Assembly (NCBI GenBank): GCA_038232215.1
Contig: JBBSIG010000118.1
Span: 1 to 7,885 of the forward strand
Source: JBBSIG01 sp038232215
Lineage (GTDB): Bacteria > Actinomycetota > Thermoleophilia > Gaiellales > Gaiellaceae
Direction of reading: 5' to 3'
Length of the DNA: 7,885 nt
A program made the position numbers and the translations under genes. The notes beneath the pieces were generated by a model. It had not been told where the DNA came from. It saw only the letters and a program-made list of their open reading frames with translations, and did no database searches. Shown in pieces: positions 1 through 4,496 of the stretch (position 1 is its first letter; the number at the start of each line of letters is the position of its first letter).

Positions 1-157
1 AGCCGTCTACGCTCGCCGTCGGGCCGGATCGCTTACCGGTCGCCCACGACTCTCCCGACGCGCTCAGCGGCCACCTAGCGGCCTCTCAGGGCACGGCACT
101 GGTCGAGTTCTCCGGGGCAAAGCGGGGGCAAGATCTCCGATCCGTCGCCACCCGGAC
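1..157. other. Left-edge stretch without an assignable gene
   Basis: No recognisable gene lies here. On the plus strand, frame 3 is open from the window edge to the stop at 243-245, which is inside the tRNA-Gly. Its third codon positions are mostly G or C up to about position 150, so it could be the tail of a gene entering from the left. The translation matches no family I know. Base composition becomes less GC-rich from about 155. The stretch lies just beyond the 3' end of a tRNA gene, a common integration site, but no integrase motif or repeat of the tRNA end is visible. Confidence 0.3.
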
Positions 158-182
158 AAACAAAAACCGCTGTTTTCCAGCG
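158..182 (-). terminator. Rho-independent terminator of tRNA-Gly
   Basis: Read on the minus strand, a 5-bp stem CGCTG/CAGCG closes a GAAAA loop and is followed by GTTTTTGTTT. It starts 8 nt after the tRNA-Gly discriminator base. The stem is short, but the U-rich tail is the clearest in this GC-rich window. Confidence 0.7.
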
Positions 183-190
183 AGTTTAGA

Positions 191-264
191 AGCGGATGAT
201 GGGACTCGAACCCACGACCTTCTGCATGGCAAGCAGACGCTCTAGCCGACTGAGCTACATCCGC
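191..264 (-). tRNA. tRNA-Gly (anticodon GCC)
   Basis: The minus strand folds as a full cloverleaf. The acceptor stem is GCGGATG/CATCCGC, the D arm contains TAGCTCAG, the anticodon stem TCTGC/GCAGA encloses the loop TTGCCAT, and the T arm contains GGTTCGAGTCC. The anticodon is GCC (complement of 228-230), reading GGC and GGU glycine codons. The discriminator base at 191 is U, as usual for bacterial tRNA-Gly. CCA is not encoded, so it must be added after transcription. A -10 box lies just upstream and a terminator just downstream, so the gene is probably its own transcription unit. Confidence 0.97.
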
Positions 265-275
265 GCGAGCCGCCG

Positions 276-281
276 AGTATA
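276..281 (-). promoter_or_regulatory. Probable -10 box for tRNA-Gly
   Basis: The minus strand reads TATACT, ending 11 nt before the tRNA 5' end, so transcription would begin about 5 nt upstream of the mature tRNA. It lies directly after the RNase H stop codon. No good -35 hexamer is seen 16-18 nt upstream. Confidence 0.5.
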
Positions 282-284
282 GCG

Positions 285-686
285 TCAGCCCTCCCGATCC
301 AGCGCCTCGTTGACGAGGCGGTCGGCGAGCTCGTTGTGCTCCCTGCGAACGGCGCGGTACGTGACGCGACCGACGCGCCGGGCGAGCACATGAGCCTCCT
401 CCGACAGGCTCCTCAGCGCCTTATTCTTGACGCGATACTCGCGGCGCATCTGCTTGACGAGGAGCTCCGAGTCGGACACGACCTCCAGCTCGTCGACGCC
501 GAGCTCCCCGGCACGGTCCAGCCCGGCGAGGAGCGCGCGGTACTCGGCGACGTTGTTCGTGGCCACGCCGATCGCCTCGCCGCGCGCGTCGAGCACGGTG
601 CCGTCCTCAGCCTCGAGCACGTAGCCGAACGCCGCCTTGCCGGGGTTCCCGCGCGAGCCGCCGTCGGTGGACAGACGCGCCTTCAC
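285..686 (-). CDS. Ribonuclease HI family protein (133 aa)
   Basis: This compact type I RNase H hydrolyses the RNA strand of RNA-DNA hybrids (R-loops, primers) in the cytoplasm with two metal ions. The catalytic residues are visible: D8 in TDGGSRGNPG, E48 in NNVAEYRAL, D72 in SDSELLVKQ, and H117 and D122 in REHNELADRLV. At 133 residues it matches the short actinobacterial form, comparable to the N-terminal domain of mycobacterial Rv2228c but without that protein's CobC-like phosphatase domain. The GTG start at 684-686 is chosen because it forms a GTGA overlap with the stop of the upstream gene, implying translational coupling, and because the protein begins right before the first catalytic Asp. 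The frame stays open much further upstream, but that part has shadow-like composition. The tRNA-Gly follows 20 nt downstream. Confidence 0.92.
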   Translation of the reverse strand: MKARLSTDGGSRGNPGKAAFGYVLEAEDGTVLDARGEAIGVATNNVAEYRALLAGLDRAGELGVDELEVVSDSELLVKQMRREYRVKNKALRSLSEEAHVLARRVGRVTYRAVRREHNELADRLVNEALDREG

Positions 687-991
687 GCGAGCACGTAGAC
701 GTCGAACGCGGGCTCCTCGTACGGGTGCGCCTCGCGTAGCGCCGCCACCACCTCGTCCTGTCGCTCCTCCGGAAACACCGTCTCGAGCCGGAGCTCGGGC
801 GTGCGCTCCTCCCTGCCCGGCTCGCCGATCGCCGGCGACGCACCTGCGCCAGGCAGGAACGTCCCCGTGCCCGCGGTGTACCAGGAGCACCGCTCGTACT
901 CCCCGATCCGGCCGGCGCCTGCCTCGAATAGCGCCGAGCGGACTTCGTCGAGCGCAGCCTCGGGCACGAAGACGACGAGCTTGCGGTTCAC
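683..991 (-). CDS. Stand-alone NIF3/YqfO-insert (PII/CutA-like) domain protein (102 aa)
   Basis: The whole protein corresponds to the extra PII/CutA-like domain inserted in YqfO-type NIF3 proteins, without the dinuclear metal-binding NIF3 core. Recognisable parts are the first beta strand KLVVFVPE, a long helix, the YERCSWYTAGTGTF block (residues about 32-45), the GA-P-IGEPG loop, and HPYEEPAFDVY near the C terminus. The domain forms trimers in related proteins; its molecular function is not established. The start is GTG at 989-991, with GAGG about 11 nt upstream. The stop overlaps the RNase H start, so the two are co-transcribed and probably coupled. In mycobacteria a NIF3 gene also lies close to the RNase H gene. 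Family assignment is fairly sure; function is unknown. Confidence 0.82.
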   Translation of the reverse strand: MNRKLVVFVPEAALDEVRSALFEAGAGRIGEYERCSWYTAGTGTFLPGAGASPAIGEPGREERTPELRLETVFPEERQDEVVAALREAHPYEEPAFDVYVLA

Positions 992-1026
992 GTTTGCCCG
1001 GACCTCGCGCGGGATACCTCCACCGC

Positions 1027-1404
1027 GTGCCGACGATCGAGGTACAGCCGAGGCGGACGCCCGAGGAGCGCTCCGACACCCCCGTCGAGGTGGAGGTCGA
1101 CGAGGCCGTCACCCTCGCGTCGGCGACGATCGAGGAGTGGGTGGCGCCGCGCCAGAGCTGGGAGTTCACCCTGCACGAGGGGCACGACTTCGGACGCGCG
1201 AACAACGTCGAGGGGCGCCTCCTGCTCGCCGCGGGCGAGCAGACCTCGTCGGTCTCGTTCCGCTTCGACCAGCTCGACGCGGCCAACGACTACGGCGACG
1301 AGCTCGTTCTGCGCTTCGAGGAGGAGGACGGGATCGCGAAGGCGGCCCGCCTGACCGCGAACGGCCTCGACGTGGAGCTCTTTCACATCCTCACCTACAC
1401 GTAG
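1027..1404 (+). CDS. Uncharacterised 125-aa protein
   Basis: I do not recognise this protein. The reading frame is clearly coding: nearly every third codon position is G or C, and the minus-strand ORF over it has shadow composition. The protein is acidic and looks soluble, without signal peptide or membrane segment. It is rich in predicted beta strands, such as PVEVEVDEAVTLASATIEEW, a stretch ending in SSVSFRFDQL, and GDELVLRFEEEDG, ending in LFHILTYT. The GTG start at 1027-1029 is tentative: only a weak GGGA lies about 13 nt upstream, and a start slightly further in cannot be excluded. It diverges from the NIF3-domain gene with a 35-bp gap and converges on the aldehyde dehydrogenase gene with an 18-bp gap, so it appears to be a single-gene unit. 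Confidence 0.75.
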   Translation: MPTIEVQPRRTPEERSDTPVEVEVDEAVTLASATIEEWVAPRQSWEFTLHEGHDFGRANNVEGRLLLAAGEQTSSVSFRFDQLDAANDYGDELVLRFEEEDGIAKAARLTANGLDVELFHILTYT

Positions 1405-1422
1405 CGGCCGCGGGCGAGCGGC

Positions 1423-2931
1423 TCAGGCGCCGGGCTGCTGGTTGTCGATCTGGGCCCGCTGGAGCTTGCCCGAGTAGTCGACGTAGACGGACTTCCACTC
1501 GGTGAAGACGTCGAGCGCGGCCTGACCGGCCTCTCGATGCCCGTTCCCGGTGTCCTTCGTGCCGCCGAAGGGCAGGTGGACCTCGGCGCCCGTCGTCCCG
1601 GCGTTCACGTAGGTGATCCCGGCGGCGAGATCCCGCATCGCCCGGAACGCTCGGTTGACGTCGCGGGTGAAGATCGACGACGAGAGTCCGAACCTGATCG
1701 CGTTCGCCGCCTCGATCGCCTCCTCGAACCCGCTGACTCGAATGAGCGCGGTCGTCGGCCCGAAGATCTCCTCCTGCGCGATCCGCATCCCGGGCGAGAC
1801 GTCGCCGAAGACCGTGGGCCGGTAGAAGGAGCCCTTCTCGAGCCCCTCCCCGCTCGCGATCTCGCCGCCCGTGAGCAGACGGGCACCCTCGTCCCGGCCG
1901 ATCTGGGTATAGGAGTGGATCTTCTCGATCGCGGCCCGGTTGATCACGGGCCCGAGATCGGTCGACGCCTCCCAGCCGGGCCCCAGCCGCATCGCCTCGG
2001 CCGCGGCGACGAGCTTCGACTCGAGGGCGTCGTACACGCGCTCGTGCGCTATCACGCGGCTCGCGGCCGTGCAGCGCTGGCCGCTCGTGCCGAAGGCGGA
2101 CCAGACGATTCCCTCCACGGCGAGATCGAGATCGGCATCCTCCATCACGATGATCGCGTTCTTGCCGCCGAGCTCGAGATGGACGTGCTTGAGCGTCTCG
2201 GCCGCGTTCCGCATCACCGTTACGCCGGTCTCGCGCGAGCCGGTGAACGTGATCACGCGGACGTCCGGATGGCGCACGAGCCGGTCGCCCGCCTCCTCGC
2301 CGAAGCCGTGGACGAGGTTGACGACGCCGGGCGGGAGACCGGCTTCTCCGAGCAGCTCGACGAACCGCTCGGCGAGGAGCGGCGTGTCCTCGGCCGGCTT
2401 CAGCACGACCGTGTTGCCGCAGACGAGCGCGGGCGCGAGCTTCCAGGCGGGGATCGCGATCGGGAAGTTCCAGGGCGTGATCGCGCCCACCACGCCGATC
2501 GGCATGCGGACGCTCATCATGAACTTGTCGGGCAGCTCGGAAGGCGTGGTGTGCCCGTGCAGGCGCCGCCCCTCGCCCGCCATGTAGAGGCTCATGTCGA
2601 TCGCCTCCTGGATGTCGCCCCCTGCCTCGGCGAGCACCTTCCCCATCTCGTGGCTCATCAGCTCGGTGAGCGCAGCCTTCCGGTCGGCCAGGAGCTGCGC
2701 GAAGCGGTAGAGAACCTCGGCGCGCCGCGGCGCCGGTACGAGCCGCCAGCTCTCGAATGCGGCGGCGGCGGCGGCGACCGCCCGATCGACGTCGGCGGCC
2801 CCCGAGCGCGGGAAGCTGGCGAGCGTCTCGCCTGGTGCCGGGTCGAGGCTCTCGAACGTCTCGCGGCTCTCGGCTTCGAGCCTCTCGCCGCCGATCCGGT
2901 TCGCGAACGTCTCGGTTCCGCTCGCCGCCAC
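1423..2931 (-). CDS. NAD(P)+-dependent aldehyde dehydrogenase (502 aa)
   Basis: This soluble enzyme oxidises an aldehyde to the carboxylate using NAD(P)+. All signature residues are present: TPWNFP with N155 (oxyanion), K178 in LKPAEDTP (cofactor ribose), the Rossmann motif FTGSRETG (229-236), the general base E253 in ELGGKN, the nucleophile C287 in SGQRCTAASR, and E388/F390 in QEEIFGP. The length is normal for the superfamily. The C-terminal block containing VHLPFGGTKDTGNGHREAG resembles semialdehyde/ALDH7-like members, but I cannot name the substrate. The start is GTG, with AGGA about 9 nt upstream, placed 10 nt after the stop of the 71-aa gene. It is therefore the last gene of a three-gene operon with the Cys4 and DRR-motif proteins. 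A PadR regulator lies divergently upstream of that operon and may respond to an aldehyde or related stress; this is inference. Confidence 0.95.
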   Translation of the reverse strand: MAASGTETFANRIGGERLEAESRETFESLDPAPGETLASFPRSGAADVDRAVAAAAAAFESWRLVPAPRRAEVLYRFAQLLADRKAALTELMSHEMGKVLAEAGGDIQEAIDMSLYMAGEGRRLHGHTTPSELPDKFMMSVRMPIGVVGAITPWNFPIAIPAWKLAPALVCGNTVVLKPAEDTPLLAERFVELLGEAGLPPGVVNLVHGFGEEAGDRLVRHPDVRVITFTGSRETGVTVMRNAAETLKHVHLELGGKNAIIVMEDADLDLAVEGIVWSAFGTSGQRCTAASRVIAHERVYDALESKLVAAAEAMRLGPGWEASTDLGPVINRAAIEKIHSYTQIGRDEGARLLTGGEIASGEGLEKGSFYRPTVFGDVSPGMRIAQEEIFGPTTALIRVSGFEEAIEAANAIRFGLSSSIFTRDVNRAFRAMRDLAAGITYVNAGTTGAEVHLPFGGTKDTGNGHREAGQAALDVFTEWKSVYVDYSGKLQRAQIDNQQPGA

Positions 2932-2941
2932 CGGGCCGATC

Positions 2942-3157
2942 CTACTCGGGAGCCTCGGTCTCCGGGAAGGTCCCCGGAACGCGCGCGCGGCGCCGGTCTC
3001 GCAGCTCGCGCTGCTCGCCCTCCCCGGGCGCGCTCCTCCGGTCGGGGCCGTCCCGCCGATCGACGATGACGGTCACGTTCGGGTTGTCCTGGTAGTACTC
3101 GACCATCTTCTCGTAGAGCTCGCCCTCGAGCTCGCGGGGGATGACGCAGTAGATCAT
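2942..3157 (-). CDS. Small conserved-looking DRR-motif protein (71 aa)
   Basis: This small protein has two parts. Residues 1-32 look like a compact folded unit (MIYCVIPRELEGELYEKM, then VEYYQDNPNVTVIV). The charged tail carries the motif DRR three times (33-35, 39-41, 54-56) and ends in ARVPGTFPETEAPE. It has no signal peptide and no membrane segment. Similar small proteins with VDRR-type repeats occur in actinobacteria, to my recollection, without an assigned role. The ATG at 3155-3157 overlaps the TGA of the upstream Cys4 gene by one base (TGATG), and the stop lies 10 nt before the aldehyde dehydrogenase start, so it is translationally embedded in that operon. The longer open frame upstream (to 3739) is a shadow of the Cys4 gene. 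Confidence 0.8.
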   Translation of the reverse strand: MIYCVIPRELEGELYEKMVEYYQDNPNVTVIVDRRDGPDRRSAPGEGEQRELRDRRRARVPGTFPETEAPE

Positions 3158-3771
3158 CAGAGCTTGGGGATGCTGGGCAGGAGCCGTCCGTCGGTCTCGA
3201 TGCGGGCGTTCCAGTGCCGGAAGCTCTCCTCCAGCTCGGACAGCTCGTGACCCCGCTCGGCGAGCCGAACCGGCTGCGCCGACTCGGGCAGCACGCGGTA
3301 CTGGTACCAGGAGATGTCCCACGCGATGGTGACGACGAGCTCGCCGCTCACCCCCGAGAGCGGAACGATGCTCACCTTCGGCTCGCCCAGGCTCTTCGCG
3401 ATTCCTCCGACGGTGCGGCGGAACGCGCTCGCGTTGAAGAGCTCCGCCGCCTCCACCATCGCGAGCTCCGGCTCCGAGAGGCGGCGGAGGAACGGCTCGG
3501 CCACGACCGTCTCGTCGGACCCGGCGCGGCGCGGCTCGAACAGCGAGCCGAGGCTGAGCCGCTTGCGCCGCCGCTCGCTCGAGACCGTGAGCGTGGTCGG
3601 ACTGCCCTCCTTCAGCCAGCCGTGCTCGGCCGCAGCCTCCTGGCAGAGCGGGCAGACGTCGACGAGGTCCGCGCCGGGCTGGGGAGCGAATCGCGTCGCC
3701 CGCTCGCCGAGGAGCAGCGTCCGCTCGCAGATCGCGCACGTCCGCGTGACGGCGTTTCGCGTGACGCGCAT
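3157..3771 (-). CDS. Uncharacterised Cys4 (probable zinc-binding) protein (204 aa)
   Basis: The N-terminal 45 residues hold two CxxC knuckles, C12-C15 (TCAICERTLLLGE) and C40-C43 (DVCPLCQEAA), 25 residues apart, as in treble-clef or zinc-ribbon folds. A basic linker follows (ERRRKRLS, 66-73). The C-terminal part (about 95-190) has FNASAFRRTVGGIAKSLGEP, then SIVPLSG and VVTIAWDISWYQYRV, predicted as a mixed alpha/beta domain. I know of no named family. No membrane segment is visible. The start is ATG; there is no clear Shine-Dalgarno, but a TATAGT box lies 8 nt upstream of the ATG, suggesting a leaderless mRNA. It is first in the operon with the DRR-motif gene and the aldehyde dehydrogenase, and divergent from padR. 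A nucleic-acid or regulatory role is possible but unproven. Confidence 0.85.
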   Translation of the reverse strand: MRVTRNAVTRTCAICERTLLLGERATRFAPQPGADLVDVCPLCQEAAAEHGWLKEGSPTTLTVSSERRRKRLSLGSLFEPRRAGSDETVVAEPFLRRLSEPELAMVEAAELFNASAFRRTVGGIAKSLGEPKVSIVPLSGVSGELVVTIAWDISWYQYRVLPESAQPVRLAERGHELSELEESFRHWNARIETDGRLLPSIPKL

Positions 3772-3779
3772 GGCGCTCG

Positions 3780-3785
3780 ACTATA
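3780..3785 (-). promoter_or_regulatory. Possible -10 box of the Cys4-DRR-ALDH operon
   Basis: The minus strand reads TATAGT, close to the consensus TATAAT. Transcription would start about 7 nt downstream, near 3773, only 1-2 nt before the ATG at 3771, giving an essentially leaderless transcript. The -35 region is poor. Confidence 0.4.
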
Positions 3786-3813
3786 GCCCACGCGAAACGG
3801 GCTCTGACTCTGC

Positions 3814-3819
3814 TAACGT
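3814..3819 (+). promoter_or_regulatory. Possible extended -10 box of padR
   Basis: TAACGT fits the relaxed actinobacterial TANNNT pattern and is preceded by TGC, giving an extended -10 layout. The predicted start near 3826 falls at the edge of the 21-bp palindrome, which would allow repression. No -35 hexamer is evident. Confidence 0.25.
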
Positions 3820-3824
3820 CCTCT

Positions 3825-3845
3825 TACATGTGTGAATTACATGTA
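3825..3845. promoter_or_regulatory. Candidate PadR operator (21-bp palindrome)
   Basis: TACATGT and ACATGTA form perfect 7-bp inverted arms around a 7-bp spacer (GTGAATT). The inner form, ATGT-N7-ACAT, is close to the ATGT-N8-ACAT type of site reported for PadR proteins. It lies 14 bp upstream of the padR start codon, in the spacer shared with the divergent Cys4-DRR-ALDH operon. It is strikingly AT-rich for this genome. Autoregulation, and perhaps control of the divergent operon, are inferred. Confidence 0.6.
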
Positions 3846-3859
3846 TATGCGGATGAGTT

Positions 3860-4243
3860 GTGAGGCACCGCCGCGGCCACCGGTCCCGCTGTCGCACCGA
3901 AGCCGATGCCTGGCGGGTGCGGGCGCGGGTCGAGCGTTTCGCCGAGCCCGCGCTGCTGCTCCTCCTCCGCGAGCGCCCGACCCACGGCTATGAGCTGCTC
4001 GAGCAGCTCCCCGACCTGCTCGGCGAGCGGGTGGACATGGGCAACCTCTACCGCGTCCTGCGCTCGCTCGAGCACGACGGCATCGTCCTCTCCACGTGGA
4101 ACGCCGACTCCCCCGGGCCCGCTCGGCGGAGCTACGAGCTGACGGACTCGGGTCGCAGGTTGCTCGACGAATGGGTGGTCGCCCTCGGCGACGCCCGGGA
4201 CTCGATCTCGGAGTTTCTAGCCCGCTACGAGGAAAGGAGGTGA
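3860..4243 (+). CDS. PadR family transcriptional regulator (127 aa)
   Basis: This is a winged helix-turn-helix repressor. The domain spans about residues 28-104: AEPALLLLLRERPTHGYELL (29-48), the recognition-helix block VDMGNLYRVLRSLEHDGIV (58-76), and the wing RRSYELTDSGRRLLD (89-103). The C-terminal helix (about 104-127) would form the dimer interface; it is short, so this is a compact PadR-s2-like form. The N-terminal extension is rich in Arg, His and Cys (H3, H7, C11), which is unusual and might bind metal. The GTG start at 3860 has GGATGA 5-6 nt upstream and places the extension in frame. A palindromic operator lies just upstream. The stop codon is part of the strong Shine-Dalgarno of the next gene, so the two are coupled. 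The ligand is unknown. Confidence 0.93.
   Translation: MRHRRGHRSRCRTEADAWRVRARVERFAEPALLLLLRERPTHGYELLEQLPDLLGERVDMGNLYRVLRSLEHDGIVLSTWNADSPGPARRSYELTDSGRRLLDEWVVALGDARDSISEFLARYEERR
4232..4243 (+). promoter_or_regulatory. Near-perfect Shine-Dalgarno of the small His/Cys gene
   Basis: GAAAGGAGGTGA matches the 16S anti-SD complement over 12 consecutive bases. GGAGG lies 6 nt before the ATG at 4247. The site overlaps the last codons and the TGA stop of padR, so ribosomes ending padR can reinitiate here. Confidence 0.85.
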
Positions 4244-4246
4244 CAC

Positions 4247-4423
4247 ATGTGCCACGGACACAGAGAGCACGGCCACCGGCGCGGCTTCGCCCGCTTCGGC
4301 AACCGTGAGGAGTGGCTGAGCCGGCTCGAGCGCTACCAGCGCGACCTCGAGCAGGAGCTCGCCGACGTCTCCGACGTGATCAAGCGTCTGCAGGACACCC
4401 CGCAGGAGACGGCCACGGCCTAG
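4247..4423 (+). CDS. Small His/Cys-rich coiled-coil protein paired with PadR (58 aa)
   Basis: This is a short gene with a very strong Shine-Dalgarno. The N terminus is MCHGHREHGHRRG, with C2, H3, H5, H8 and H10 within ten residues, a plausible metal- or haem-binding patch. The rest is an amphipathic helix: REEWLSRLERYQRDLEQELA (20-39), then DVSDVIKRLQD, probably a coiled coil. This layout resembles the small DUF5320-like proteins found next to PadR genes, as I recall; the family call is moderate. It lies 3 nt after the padR stop, so it is co-transcribed with padR and probably made at a higher level. It may form a complex with PadR or act as a metal or redox sensor; this is speculative. A large hairpin follows its stop codon. 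Confidence 0.82.
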   Translation: MCHGHREHGHRRGFARFGNREEWLSRLERYQRDLEQELADVSDVIKRLQDTPQETATA

Positions 4424-4424
4424 C

Positions 4425-4476
4425 CGAGCGTCGCGCAGGCGCCCGGCGTCACTCGCGCCGGGCCTGCGCGCGCTCG
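4425..4476. terminator. Large 21-bp-stem hairpin between convergent genes
   Basis: The stem is CGAGCG/CGCTCG (4425-4430 with 4471-4476), one bulged T, CGCGCAGG/CCTGCGCG (4432-4439 with 4463-4470), a two-base bulge, then CCCGGCG/CGCCGGG (4442-4448 with 4456-4462). The loop is 7 nt (4449-4455). It starts directly after the stop of the 58-aa gene and lies 20 nt beyond the stop of the convergent EF-G-like gene. No T-tract is present on either side, so termination or mRNA 3'-end protection in both directions is inferred from position and stability. Confidence 0.65.
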
Positions 4477-4496
4477 CTGCTGGGACTGCACGTCGC

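Noticed and set aside
190..245. Peptide resembling GTRTHDLLHGKQTL in plus frame 3
   Set aside because: This is the familiar artefact of translating the complement of a tRNA gene, not a protein motif.
687..1286. N-terminal extension of the RNase H frame
   Set aside because: It overlaps the NIF3-domain gene and has shadow composition; the GTG at 684-686 gives a complete RNase H with a coupled start.
988..1386. Minus-strand ORF opposite the 125-aa gene
   Set aside because: The plus frame has near-total G/C third positions and plausible protein composition; the minus frame looks like its mirror.
1405..1422. Possible small hairpin (GCCGC/GCGGC) between convergent genes
   Set aside because: Arms of only 5 bp in such GC-rich sequence arise by chance, and no T-tract follows.
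1537..3069. Long plus-strand open frame (510 codons) opposite the aldehyde dehydrogenase
   Set aside because: It is the GC-bias shadow of a gene with all ALDH catalytic motifs; its product is Arg/His/Glu/Leu-rich with no recognisable domain.
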